64,000 bases of DNA. It comes from Hexactinellida sp. DTS-2022 (taxonomy: Eukaryota > Porifera > Hexactinellida). The stretch is from contig JAPNXP010000010.1 of the NCBI GenBank assembly GCA_028753945.1, positions 5,087,042 through 5,151,041 on the forward strand, written 5' to 3'. Under the pieces are notes generated by a model, which was not told the origin of the DNA, did no database searches, and saw nothing but the letters and a program-made list of their open reading frames with translations. Positions 13,601 to 24,210 of this stretch are shown piece by piece. Positions within the stretch are counted from its first letter, which is position 1. Each line of letters opens with the position of its first letter. The position numbers and the translations under genes are program-made.

Positions 13601-16600
13601 CAAGGAGCGGAACGGAGAGCTGCTTGGTTACCATGTTATGTACTGGAGGAATGCAGAGGACTCGCGTATCCACACAGAAGTGGTGCCCTCTCTCGCGGAG
13701 ACAGGCAGAGTGTCGGTTGAGCTGTTCAGACTCCAGCCGTACACTTCCTACAGCATACAGGTAGCAGCTGCTAACTCGGACGGGACTGGGGAGTTCTCTG
13801 CCATTCCTTCTGTATACACCCACGAGGACTGTAAGTTGTATATCTAACTAACTAATTAACTAAGTACACAACAAACTAGCAAATAACAAACAAACAAACA
13901 TACAACAACCAACGAATATATTATGCCCAACATACACTATATCATACGACAATGTTGCACCGAATAAATTTGAATATACAAGTAACACTGTTCTATTTCT
14001 ATGCAACAAGATTAATTTTACAAAATTACATGAAAACTCTACATACTCGATGCAACAAAGTTGCATCGTGTTAACGGAATAACATACTAACTGATTAACT
14101 CACTAAGTAACTCACTAACAAGGAATGACAAAAGGTATCCTCCTTGAGTAAGTACTGAGTGTTTACTACATAACACCTCTAGATCCAGCTATGGAGATAT
14201 CCTATACGACCGGCTCCTCTTCAGGCCCACACACAGCTACACTCACTTGGACAAAACCCAACTGTGACTACGAGACTCAGATCTCCAACACGAGATACAA
14301 CGTCACCTACGTACACACGGACCTCACGAATGTAGAGCACACACAGTACATGTTCGCTACTGACAACTTCCTGACTGTGAATAATCTACTGCCCTATACA
14401 GAGTACACCTTCACAGTATCCGCATTCACTGGGACCGGGATCGGGTCAGTGGGACCGCAAGCAGTTGTGACGACTCATATCAAGAGTGAGTTGTCATCCT
14501 ATAAACTACGTAGACTCTCGTATAGGAACACCACCGTACGAATATTCGAATACCATATTCCCCGAATAAGCGCCCCGCGCCCCGGCGCTTATTTTTTTCG
14601 TGGACCAAAATTATGGTGAAATATTTTGTGAAAAATCGAGAATATAATATTTAGGTGGGTTCTAATGGTTTCCACCAACAGTAACCTACCAAAGTTGTCA
14701 AAATCAATGGAATTATATTTCAGTGATCAACTAATGTGTATAAATTTTATCATACCAATGCCATTTTTATTGACCCGGCGCTTATTCAAGCCCCCAGCGC
14801 TTATTCTGGGAAAGTGGGAATTACGGTATTCGTTCGTTTGGATGACTAAGCATTAAATCAATTTCTAGAGACAAAATACATTGGAAAATAGGTTTTTGAT
14901 CATGTTACAATGGTACATGGCCTACTTAATAATATACGGCTATATATGTCGCCGAGAAGGCCATAAAACAAAGAGGCCAGTTTCTAATTTTCATTCTAGG
15001 ATAAAGTATGCCTCCTATTGTTATTATTTGGGTTATATAGGATAATCAACCATTGCGAGTCCATTAGAACCACTTTTGAGAATCTCAGAGTTGTGGTTAA
15101 GCTATTTAGGCGCCATTTAATGATGACGGTAACAATTTTTGGTAAAATGAAAAAAAATTCCAATATCATAAATTTCAGTCACTTCCTACTTTCTAATAAT
15201 TTTATAATAGGAATACTAAAATAGGGATATATTTCATACCCCAAAGGCTACTAAATCACAAAATGGCGACATTCTAAATTTTTTTAAAATTATAAAGCAA
15301 CCACATGCTAAAATACAAGTATTAACCGAATTACAACTTACTATTTTCGTCCATAAAACGTATATAATTGCTGGTTTATATATATTCATTCTCATTATAT
15401 ATTCGGAAAATGTATTCTAAGTGTATTAGCAAATTATTTTCATTTTCTTGTAGTTCTTTAGACTCGAATTGTATATTTTTGTATATTTGTGGTGTCATCA
15501 TTAAATGGCGCCTAAATTGCCTAACCACATATCTGAGATTCTCAAAAGTGATTCTAATGGACTTGCAATAGTTGATTACCCCATATACAAACCAAATAGC
15601 AACAATAGGAGGCATAGTTTAACCTAGAATGAAAATTAGAAACTGGCCTCTTTGTTTTATGGCTTTCTCGGCGACATATATAGCCGTATATTAAGTAGGC
15701 CATGAATGGTATAATAATAGTTACGAAGTATATTATACACAAGTTAACTAATAATCAGCTAGTTTAAGTGGGAATTTATATTTACGATATCTCTAAGCTA
15801 TACAAAAGTCTTGTGTTGTCCAAAATTAGTCAACGAATATCCGTTTCAATCTAGTATTCGTCCAAACGAATATCCGTTCAATCATTTCGAACGAATATTC
15901 GAATATTCGGTATATTCGTTTCAGCCCTACATGTAATAATACCTATTTCCTAAAAGTCATAAAAATCTGTGCATTTTTTACACAAGTTTATAAATGATCA
16001 TGATTTCCCCTATCCTACTCGTTACCCATATTTCGCCTTTTCCGTGTTAGTAATTCTGAGAGTATACTGTATATCAGATTAGAAAACAAAACATCAACAT
16101 GTTAGCATACAACATTCCCAATTAACCTCTGATTACTAATGCATTCCCTCCACAGGTCCCTCCACTCCCCCCAGCAGCGTAACACTGCAGGTTGCTAACC
16201 GCAGCAGTATCCTAGTCACGTGTGTGCCTCCAGCGGCCGAGCAGCAGAACGGACCTCTGCAGGCCTACTCCGTATTCTATCAGGGAAATGGGTTCGATAG
16301 AGTTATGCGGGAGACTGTGTTCGAGCTCTCTGAGCCGGTGTATCCTGACTCCGCTGCCAGGAGCTTCTATCTTAGCGATCTTATTGATTACGAGCGGTAC
16401 ACTGTCATGGTTAGAGTCAGCACAAGCGCAGGGTATAGCGAGTACACAAGCGCTAGCTATGTGAGAACGGTGGAAGCAGGTAATGCTATGCTCAGGATAC
16501 TGCACTTTAATTTGTACAAAATACTAATGTATATGTGACCATTCTAACTTTACGTAACACTTATTTCAGCAAAATCGAAACCCTATGTCATGCTTTTTTG

Positions 16601-19600
16601 ATGATTTGTGATACCAAAAGAATGGTCTGTCAATTATTGGTTAACCCTCACTTTCAACGTTATGTAACGTTTTAATGGCCATCATGGCATGGAGAACTTA
16701 AGAAACAACGTAAATAAAAATTGAGTTAATGCAGTGGGAAAGAGCAAATTCAAATTGCTCAAATTGCTTATTATTGCTGACAATAACGATACATCCAGGT
16801 TTTTTTATTAACTTTCAACGGAACCAAATTGTGTCCATAATTAATAATAAGCGACTTAATAAAACCAAATGCATGTTGTAAATTTGGCACCATAGGCATA
16901 AGGCTTGGTCATTGTATAACTATATTGATATTAAGCAAACTAAAATTCTTCACTATAAATTGCACGTATACCTGACTGTATGTATCCCTTTAGCCCCAAC
17001 TGATACGTCAGAAGACGTACTGTCTCTGTCTATCAACTCAACCTGTGTGCGAGTCGAGTGGAACGCTCCCCCAGTGACGTCACAGAGAGGCGTCATAACA
17101 TCATACACCATCATGTACCACGGGGTACATCGTGATACCACTGAACAAACCGTAACGATAGAGGTGCCTCCCGTATTCCCCAACACGAGACACCAGTTCT
17201 ATATGCTATGCGGCCTCATGGAGGACAGCATCTATCTGGTGAGACTGCAGTGCAGCAATGCAGAGGGCAGCAGCGGCTACAGTCTGGCTGTTAAAGCCAG
17301 GAGCATGGAAGCAGGTACACTGAGTCTCTATGTACAGTTAGTGGATACCGTACTTGCTAATATCAGGGATTTATAGCATTTATTGGCTTTGGGATACAGT
17401 AGACTTTCGTTAGTTTGAACACGGATAAGGGGGAATTCCGGTAATGCGATCACTATTTCAGTCACCTTCAAATCCTTTTGGATATAAGTAGTATATTGGT
17501 TACTACGTATTCCGGATAAGGAAAATGCACCTTTACGATCCCCTGGTGTTCGTGCTTACGATGTTTTATTGTAATTAAACATATATTCTTCTTTAAGAAA
17601 ATAACTTTTAAAATTCGAAAAAGAGCTTGCATATATCAATGTTACATACAGTAGACTTTCATTGACGCGAACACTAATATGGCGAAATATCCTACAAGGT
17701 TTAATTCCCCTAGACTTACTAGCCTATACAAATGGATACAAATAATTACAGTTAATACAAATTTCGTATTTTCGAAGGTTTCCTGTGTTCGTGCTTATAA
17801 TATGGTTAATACCAGAGTGGACCATGGGTCAACATTGGTGACCCATGACCCATCTGACCCATCCCATTTCTGACCCATGACCCATTGACCCATTGACCCA
17901 TGACCCATTGACCCATCACACAATTTTAAATATCTAAATACTATACAATAACATTAACAGAATTACAGAATAACAGTATAAATTACCTCAACAAACCAAT
18001 TTGTTGCAATGTCGAATATGTTTAGTATTTCAATGTACATCAATGTTATAATAATAATGATGATGATGAGTGATTCGTATTTTAACTGAAGAATACATTG
18101 AAGTTCCAAATGGGTCATGGGTCATGGGTCACGGAGCCGTGACCCATGACCCATCTGACCCATCGATTTAGGTGACCCATCTGACCCATGACCCATGACC
18201 CATCGACCCATGGTCCACTCTGGTTAATACCATGCTTTGTATCGAATAAAATGCTTGTAACTCAGTAACAATGTAACCTTGAATAACGGGATTCGTTGGT
18301 GCCAGTCCGATTATTAATGCAAACTACCCTGTGTAACAACATTGGGACTTCCTAGTGTGTTTGCATAGTCTAGGTTGCACTGTAATATGAATGTTTCGAA
18401 ACTGCTATAATTAACACAGTATACCCACAGCTCCGTCTGCCGCTCCCACTAACCTCCAACACACCTCTCACACTCCCTACATCGCAACGATAACCTGGGA
18501 AGCTCCTGGAGAGGAGGATCGGAACGGAGTTATCCGCCACTACAGTCTGGATCTGACAGAGGAGGGCGTATCCACCTCACAGAAGGTAGTAGCTGCCTCG
18601 CTCAGCTACAGTCTGTCTCCTCTCAAGGCCTACACTAACTACACAGTGGCGATAGCAGCCGTCACGGCCGAGGGACAGGGGCCCTCTGCCACCCTCCTGT
18701 TCACAACCATGCAGGATGGTGAGTATAACAATAAGGTTATTGTTGTATATCGACCTACTTAGTATTTACAATATTAAACCGGGATACTCAAAAGCGAATT
18801 TTTATGAGAAAATTTACCTTACGAGTGTCTGAAATTAAATACTTATTAGTATGTTCGTGTAATACCAAAATTATAACCCATCACATATAAAAATTGACCA
18901 AATTTGAATAAGTATATTTTAATAGTGTTTTTTTGCCTAAATGCCAATTTTAGAAACTGATAAAGACACTAAGACAGAACCTTTTAAGTTCCTAAATTTA
19001 CATACCATAAAACTCTGCTATACTACAACTGAGATCAATATAAGTTAGATAATCTCTAATTACTATTATTATTAAATCTGATCCTATCCTCTCTCTCCAG
19101 TGCCATCCCATGGGGTATCCGCTCTGCAGCTGACAGACACGACCGCTACCAGTCTCTCCCTCAGCTGGCTGGCCCCCCCGCCCTCCCGGCGACGCGGCCT
19201 GCTAGTGGAGTACCTCCTGACCTGGTACGGGTTCCGTGTCGACACAGCTGCGCACTCTGCTCGCGTGGCGCTGGGAGACGCAGAGCGTGTGAGGGAGCAC
19301 ACGATAGAGGGACTGGAGGAGGCTACCAACTACACTGTGGAGGTTGTGGTGGTGGGAGAGGAGGGGGAGGGACCTTCTGTTCAGATAACGCATATGTCTA
19401 CAGACCCTATTGGTGAGTTGTAGTAATATTAAACTTACTGTCACATCATATTTCACGGGATAGTCAACATCAAAATACAATCTTTTAATCAGTGATAATT
19501 GATATTTTAATCCATATCGTTTCGGAATCCATGACATAAATCCTCATACCATAAATACTACATTGCTTATACCTTAGAGCGATGCATTACGAGCAGAGTG

Positions 19601-22600
19601 GACCATGGGTCGATGGGTCATGGGTCAGATGGGTCACCTAAATCGATGGGTCAGATGGGTCATGGGTCACGGCTCCGTGACCCATGACCCATGACCCATT
19701 TGGAACTTCAATGTATTCTTCAGTTAAAATACGAATCACTCATCATCATCATTATTATTATAACATTGATGTACATTGAAATACTAAACATATTCGACAT
19801 TGCAACAAATTGGTTTGTTGAGGTAATTTATACTGTTATTCTGTAATTCTGTTAATGTTATTGTATAGTATTTAGATATTTAAAATTGTGTGATGGGTCA
19901 ATGGGTCACTCGATGGGTCATGGGTCAATGGGTCATGGGTCAGAAATGGGATGGGTCAGATGGGTCATGGGTCACCAATGTTGACCCATGGTCCACTCTG
20001 ATTACGAGTGTCCAGTTATTACATAGGACTAAGTAATTCTGTCCCTTTCAACGCTTTTAAGTACAATTTCGCGGTTATTGCAAATTGTGGATAAGAAGTA
20101 ACATTTTGATGTTCCTTGGTATATAGCGAAGTTATACGTATTATGGGTTTTGATAATGATTTATAAGAATCCTCAAACCCAACACACAACCTGTATGCAT
20201 CCACAATCTGATATAGTATAGTTCTAGAGTTGGCCTTTATACCCTCCTATTTGTAGCCCCCTCCAGCCCAGTGGTTAGCCTGGAGCTCGTGTCCGTCACA
20301 TCTCGCTACTGCATCATAAGCTGGCTGCCGCCGCCTCTCCGCGAGCGGAACGGAGCCCTGGGGGACTACAGGGTGTACATCAACAGCTCTTTGGGATCTC
20401 TGCAGTTCGACTCAGAGCGCACCTCTTACCGCATCGAGGATCTGAATGAGCACACTCTGTACTCCGTGTATGTCGCTAGCACCAACAGCGAGGGGGAGGG
20501 CCCCGCTGCTCTCATCTCAGTCACAACTCTCAAGAACGGTTAGTGTCTCTTTGTTTCGTAATCAATGGAATATATACATATGAGGGTAAACGTACACATA
20601 AAGCAACATATTGACAACAAACAAACGAACAAAAATTAATATAATGACGAATACTTACAAATTCGTTGCAAACTGACAACAAATAAGCAACATATACATA
20701 GATGATACAAACTAACAAACAATCAAACTAACAAACAATCAAACAAACAAACTAAAAAATTAGCGATATAATGTAAAGAGAGAAACAAGCTTGCAAATAG
20801 CCAAATACACTAACATAACAAACAGATAAAATGAACATATTAACGGATGCAAGTATTATCTCCAATACACAGTACCATTATACCTCCCTCCGTACTGTAG
20901 TACCTTCCGGAGCTCCTCTTGACTTCAGAGTGTCGGACATAAGCACCACGGGGCTGACTGCCCACTGGAGTCCCCCCGCCCTCGCAGACCACAACGGAGT
21001 CCTACAGGAATACCTGCTCAGCTATGTGGGCGAGAGGACGGACACTGCCGTGCGTAGCGTCCGTGTGGCAGTGGCGCCCGGACAGGCGGCTGCCGAGCAG
21101 AGCTACCGACTGGAGGGACTCGAGGAGTACACCAACTACTCACTCGAGCTGTCGGTCCTCAACGACCTGGGAGAGAGTCCTGTTGTGAGAATACAGAGTG
21201 TGGAGACACTCTCTGCAGGTCAGTATCAATGGGTAGCTCGGGTATACAATAGAACCTCTTAATGCTCACTGTATACAACGGGCACTTAAATACAGTTCCA
21301 TCCGATTTCCCATACTGTGAACTACTATTTAGTTAGAACTATGTATTTACTAGCACATACTCAGGACGATGATCTAGTTTAAGTAATTACAACATTAATT
21401 TGCACATCAAGTGATATTACACACGCAAATCCTTGTTACTAGGTTGTATCGTCACATCATGATCCATTTCTCGACATTCTGTTCAGTCCCGTTATAGACA
21501 GGTTCAACTGTACACAATATGTGCATATAATATATAATTTTTTAAGTAGATTATAGAGTAAATTTTGCAAACGAATTTTTTGTAATTTACTTTAATTTGT
21601 AAGGTAGATTAGTTAGATTGCTAGATTGCTCTAATTTATTTTTATATAATTACAGTCAGATCGATTCCATATAACACTGCGTATGACGTGATTCCCTCCT
21701 CTAGTCCCCTCCTTGCCGGTGTCTGGCCTGACCCTGGAGTCGGTCTCCCCCCGCAGCGCGCTGGTCTCCTGGTCCTCTCCCGTCGCCAGCTCCCTTAACG
21801 GGGCGGGGCTGCGCTACCGGGTGCACATGTCGGACGGGTCTCTGCATAGAGACAGACGGAACGGCGCGGGCACTGAGCTGTACACGGAGCGACAGCACGC
21901 CATGCTAACCGGCCTGTCTCCCAACTCTCTCTACTCACTCACGGTGCAGCCCGCTAACTCGGAGGGAATGGGGCCGGCTAGCATGATGGATATTAACACT
22001 ATGGAGGATGGTATGTTGTGCTTATATAGTGAAGCGATACAGTCAGGTTATTCACAATGTACTACATGGAACAAATAAGTTGTTCGCAATATACGAACTC
22101 AACTTATTACAAACACATGCAAGTTGTTATAGGGCTTGTTAAAAAGAAAGAAATTTAATATTAACAGCAAAATTTTCACACTAAGCAGACCTGACTGTTT
22201 ATCAGAGATACCAATTAATTGTTGGAAATAACAATTTATTTACATTCCAATCTCCCTCTCCCAGTGCCGTCTGCTGCTGTGCAGGATGTGACTATCTCTG
22301 ACGTCACTGCCACCAGTCTGACTGTCAGCTGGGAGGACCCTCCTCTCGCGGAGCAGAACGGAGACATAATCCTATACTCCATTCTGGTCTCAGCTGTTAA
22401 CTCCTCCTACACCAGGAGCGTGACGTCAAAAGGAACTACAGTTGACATAACGGGACTCCATCCTAACTACAAGTATACTGTTTGTGTAACGCCTGAGAGC
22501 ACGTCGGGACCTGGCGTAGCCAGCGATCCCATTCTGTTCTCTACACTGCAATCTCGTGAGTACTTATATATGTACCTATCTACCTATAAAGAATATATTC

Positions 22601-23855
22601 CATATACAAGTAGAGCTAATGTTACGACTGTAACGAATTCAGCTTGTACCGTATCTATCGTATTGAACAAAGTGCCTTTGAATTCGATAAAACGTAAATT
22701 TAATGTTTAAAATTTTATATTTTCTCCCTATAGTACCCTCTGCTCCTGTGAACAACTTTCAGATTATACAGATCAATAGCACAACCGTATTACTGACATG
22801 GTATCCTCTCGCTCGCGAGCTACGGAACGGAGATATCACACTGTACTCTCTGTCCTACTCGTCGCACTTTCTAAAGCAGACATTCAATCTCAAGACCGAT
22901 CAGTACTTCTTCTACATTAACTCCCTCAACGCTACAGATGGATACACCTTCACGCTGAGACCTCACAACAGCTTGGGAGCTGGCCCTCTTGTAGTGGAGA
23001 CTGTAACGAAACTACCAGGTACAGGCCTTAGTGTTTGTAGCTTGTATTCAGGGCACACTAGCTACGAATGTACAGTCAGGTTATTTTGTTATGAACATTC
23101 AAGGGACTAAAAGTTGTGTTCATAATAGAGTTCATAATCCAAACCTTTTGAAAATATGTCATAAGGAATTTCTATTTAAGCCAATGGTCCCAACCTGGGG
23201 TCTACGAACGGCCAGAATTATATATTTAGTCGATAATATAATATTTATAGCCGTTCGTTTGTCATAGTGCATTCACGTTCGAAAAGGGTTGGGCTCGCTG
23301 ACTTAAGCCCTTCGGGAATACGTAATAACAAATTATATTAGGTTCAATTATTATTAAATAGTGCCTATTATAATAATTCTCTTTTGATCTATTTATTTTT
23401 TTACAGATATTGTTGTTGCTCCCCAAGTCAGTGGGAAAGATTTGGGCTTCACCTTAACTGGTTTGCTCCTGCTGGGAATAGTGCTACTGCTAGCAGTCGT
23501 CATTGTTGTTTGCGTCGTTGTTCGCGTTAATAAGAGACGCGGCAAGAAATTTACGACAAGAATGGATAGGAATATTGCACTCAGGGATATCGAGGTTAAC
23601 CCTACCTTCAGAAGAGAAGATATTTACACCGGAATGCCGCCTGTGAGAGAGAGACGAGCTCCAACCTACGCTAACTACGCTGAGAGGCGAGATTCTATGT
23701 TGAAACTCGAACTCAACGCGGCACCAGAAGTACCAGGGAAATCTGAAGAATTCTACGATACTCTGCCTCGGCATACTGCCTTTGCCAACAAGGGCTGTGA
23801 AGTCGAGACTGAAACCTACGGGAATCTTGACGAGATTGATGTTACTGATGCTTAA
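4631..23855 (+). CDS. C-type lectin / 16x fibronectin III transmembrane receptor, 19 exons
   Basis: Predicted single-pass surface receptor of about 1,901 aa. Exons: 4631-4682, 5991-6350, 6523-6828, 10697-10993, 11398-11685, 12141-12452, 12857-13156, 13519-13830, 14183-14485, 16156-16479, 16994-17314, 18431-18718, 19101-19412, 20257-20538, 20901-21218, 21705-22010, 22265-22555, 22734-23018, 23407-23855. All introns are GT...AG and all are phase 1; every internal exon length is a multiple of 3, and the frame is open throughout. Order: signal peptide (MALKLLAIIALLIVLTN), C-type lectin domain (residues ~18-137), 16 FN3 domains (~138-1752), transmembrane helix (~1769-1791), cytoplasmic tail to 1901. 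The start is the only ATG giving a signal peptide with a phase-1 donor. Introns carry many transposons, the largest (6829-10696) several. No kinase or phosphatase domain follows the helix. Structure is well supported; ligand and role are unknown, with adhesion or recognition the natural guess. Confidence 0.88.
5991..6350 (+). CDS. Exon 2: C-type lectin domain of the lectin-FN3 receptor
   Basis: The 120-residue exon is one C-type lectin fold: CDLSFDGSCYIYV, NWQRAESNCVQWGGHLVSIH, the WIGM core, WSDGS, then CVVIYYSTWADRYC and a final C. Six cysteines can be placed, including the four conserved ones. The usual EPN or QPD sugar-selectivity motif is absent (APGESINNEDC stands there) and WND is replaced by WAD, so calcium-dependent sugar binding is uncertain. 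Acceptor TAATAG at 5985-5990 and donor GTAAGT at 6351 give a symmetric 1-1 exon. It is separated from the signal-peptide exon by a 1.3-kb repeat-filled intron. Confidence 0.88.
6523..23018 (+). CDS. Exons 3-18: sixteen single-exon FN3 domains
   Basis: Each exon of 282-324 bp encodes one FN3 domain of 94-108 residues. Recurrent features are an opening P-S-x-P, a B-strand W (LTIQW, LFVTW, LTVAW), a PPLxxRNGxL turn (LADRNGIL, LRDRNGIL, LRERNGAL), and a GLEEYTxYxxxV stretch before a G-x-GP turn. Exon 7 (12857-13156) has VTF and exon 10 (16156-16479) has VTC where the core tryptophan is expected. Exon 9 (14183-14485) is the most divergent and lacks the NG turn. Exon 12 (18431-18718) shows no ATG-led ORF but is open between acceptor CCCACAG and donor GTGAGT. 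The similarity of neighbouring units suggests tandem exon duplication, which the 1-1 phase allows without breaking frame. Confidence 0.88.
7010..7600. other. Intron 3, left part: no feature recognised
   Basis: Ordinary AT-rich intron sequence of the receptor gene. A GGCCGGCCGG patch near 7488 and a decayed copy of the TATAGTATAGT repeat near 7540 are the only structures noted. Confidence 0.4.
7632..8633. mobile_element. Foldback element, copy 1 (about 1-kb palindrome)
   Basis: The arm from GTGACCTTCGATATATAAGG (about 7632) reappears reverse-complemented, ending near 8633. Arms match closely for several hundred bases, and the left arm lacks a block around CCTATTCCGGACAGATCAGT that the right arm keeps. 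The two mirror-image open frames inside (129-136 codons) exist because the DNA is palindromic and match no known protein. The core is shared with 24211-26002 and 50896-51633. It lies in intron 3 of the lectin-FN3 gene. Confidence 0.85.
8770..10600. repeat. Dispersed repeat family with TATACTATAGTATAG subunits, intron 3
   Basis: At least two diverged copies of one repeat. Shared words are GTTTCTAT..ATAAACCATCTTGAG..TTTAATGCCATTCA and AAGTTGAAACAATAGAATTAGATTTAACA. The palindromic motif ACTATACTATAGTATAGT, flanked by GGGCC and CGGCACAGTAAAAAT, occurs near 9608, 9695, 10350 and 10560. A 15-bp word, GGCACAGGCTGCAAT, and its near-reverse frame a hairpin at about 9732-9795. The same family returns at 41340-42420. 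Ends and class are not defined. Confidence 0.65.
14553..14826. mobile_element. TA-flanked MITE with GCGCTTATT ends, intron 9
   Basis: TA dinucleotides flank the ends CCATATTCCCCGAATAAGCG and CGCTTATTCTGGG..AATTACGG, which are imperfect inverted copies. Interior is non-coding. TA duplication fits a Tc1/mariner-type MITE. Confidence 0.6.
14916..15704. mobile_element. P-type-like MITE, copy 1 (CATGGCCTAC ends), intron 9
   Basis: An exact 7-bp duplication AATGGTA flanks the element (14909-14915 and 15705-15711). The ends are inverted copies beginning CATGGCCTACTTAA, and the match continues over more than 200 bp (for example GCGCCATTTAATGATGAC near 15110 and its reverse near 15500). No transposase. 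The CA-starting ends and 7-bp duplication equal those of the P/THAP9 element at 56010-60317, which may have supplied the transposase (inference). Confidence 0.85.
15780..15945. repeat. CGAATATTCG-rich patch
   Basis: Several CGAATAT/ATATTCG words and TATTCGTTTCAGCCCTAC at the right. It resembles the array-filled hAT-like MITEs, but I could not find a matching left end or target duplication. Confidence 0.4.
17397..17670. repeat. Decayed pogo/Tigger-like MITE ends
   Basis: TA-CAGTAGACTTTCGTTAG at 17395 and TA-CAGTAGACTTTCATTGA near 17649 are direct copies of a Tigger-style terminus, with GGATAAGG..AATTCCGG inside. Right ends are not clear, so these may be two truncated copies. Confidence 0.45.
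17813..18222 (+). mobile_element. hAT-like MITE of GACCCAT repeats, copy A (intron 11)
   Basis: Exact 8-bp duplication GTTAATAC (17805-17812, 18223-18230). Ends are CAGAGTGGACCATGGGTC and its inverse. Subterminal tracts are arrays of GACCCAT(C/T/G) heptamers, in one stretch inverted around CACGGAGCCGTG. The central 200 bp is AT-rich. The duplication fits the hAT nTnnnnAn preference. Confidence 0.92.
19594..20000 (-). mobile_element. hAT-like MITE of GACCCAT repeats, copy B (intron 13)
   Basis: Exact 8-bp duplication ATTACGAG (19586-19593, 20001-20008). It is the reverse complement of copy A over nearly its whole 407 bp, including the CACGGCTCCGTGAC centre of the array and the AT-rich middle. 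Near identity points to recent movement or recent common origin. The heptamer counts differ between copies, so the arrays are length-variable. Confidence 0.92.
23407..23855 (+). CDS. Exon 19: transmembrane helix and tyrosine-motif tail
   Basis: After a short stalk (IVVAPQVSGKDLG) come about 23 hydrophobic residues ending VVIVVCVVV, then a basic stop-transfer VNKRRGKK. The tail of about 108 residues holds YTGM (Y1826, a YxxM PI3K-SH2-type motif), YANY (Y1840, YxN Grb2-SH2-type), YDTL (Y1869, YxxL) and YGNL (Y1890, both YxN and YxxL). TAA stop at 23853-23855. The SH2 readings are by motif only. The multiplicity in so short a tail is the main hint that the receptor signals through tyrosine kinases. 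Confidence 0.88.
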
Positions 23856-24210
23856 GCTATACAAGCTTTTTTGCTCATTTTTGCTTTACTTGTAATTTTA
23901 TCTAGTTGTAATTCTATCTTTTTGTATTGATAATTAGTGTGTGTGGTGATAGTGTATTAATTAAGTATGCAATTTCGGAATTAATATAGGTTAATATTTA
24001 ACCATCAAACCTCAATATGTGCAATGACGCAGCAATAGGAGGTTACATTTTTGTTATTGCCTGGCTCAGATTAATTTATAGATAGTTAGAAACTCAATAA
24101 TTGATTTCACAAACAAACTATTGCGTCGGAACTCGTTATTCTTTCCAGATTATCGAAATTTATATATTATGAGCCCTTCGGTCTCGGTCGCTTTGCGACA
24201 GATCGGTGCT
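23856..24210. other. 3' flank of the receptor gene
   Basis: AT-rich, with no clear AATAAA seen near the stop. It ends in a GC-containing patch (GAGCCCTTCGGTCTCGGTCG, near 24172) that is also at 26343 and 60677, a dispersed repeat word. Confidence 0.35.

Noticed and set aside
13497..13823. 108-codon minus-strand ORF
   Set aside because: Antisense shadow of FN3 exon 8, whose frame is clearly coding and bounded by splice sites.
15800..15945. CGAATATT patch as another hAT-like MITE
   Set aside because: Right end resembles a hAT terminus, but no left partner or target duplication could be found; kept only as a repeat.
17820..18220. GACCCAT repeats looking like a CRISPR or satellite array
   Set aside because: Units are 7 bp without spacers, the block has inverted ends and an 8-bp target duplication, and the genome is eukaryotic.
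23407..23855. Kinase or phosphatase domain at the receptor C-terminus
   Set aside because: The frame ends with TAA after about 108 cytoplasmic residues, and the next 5 kb is repeats with no catalytic motif.
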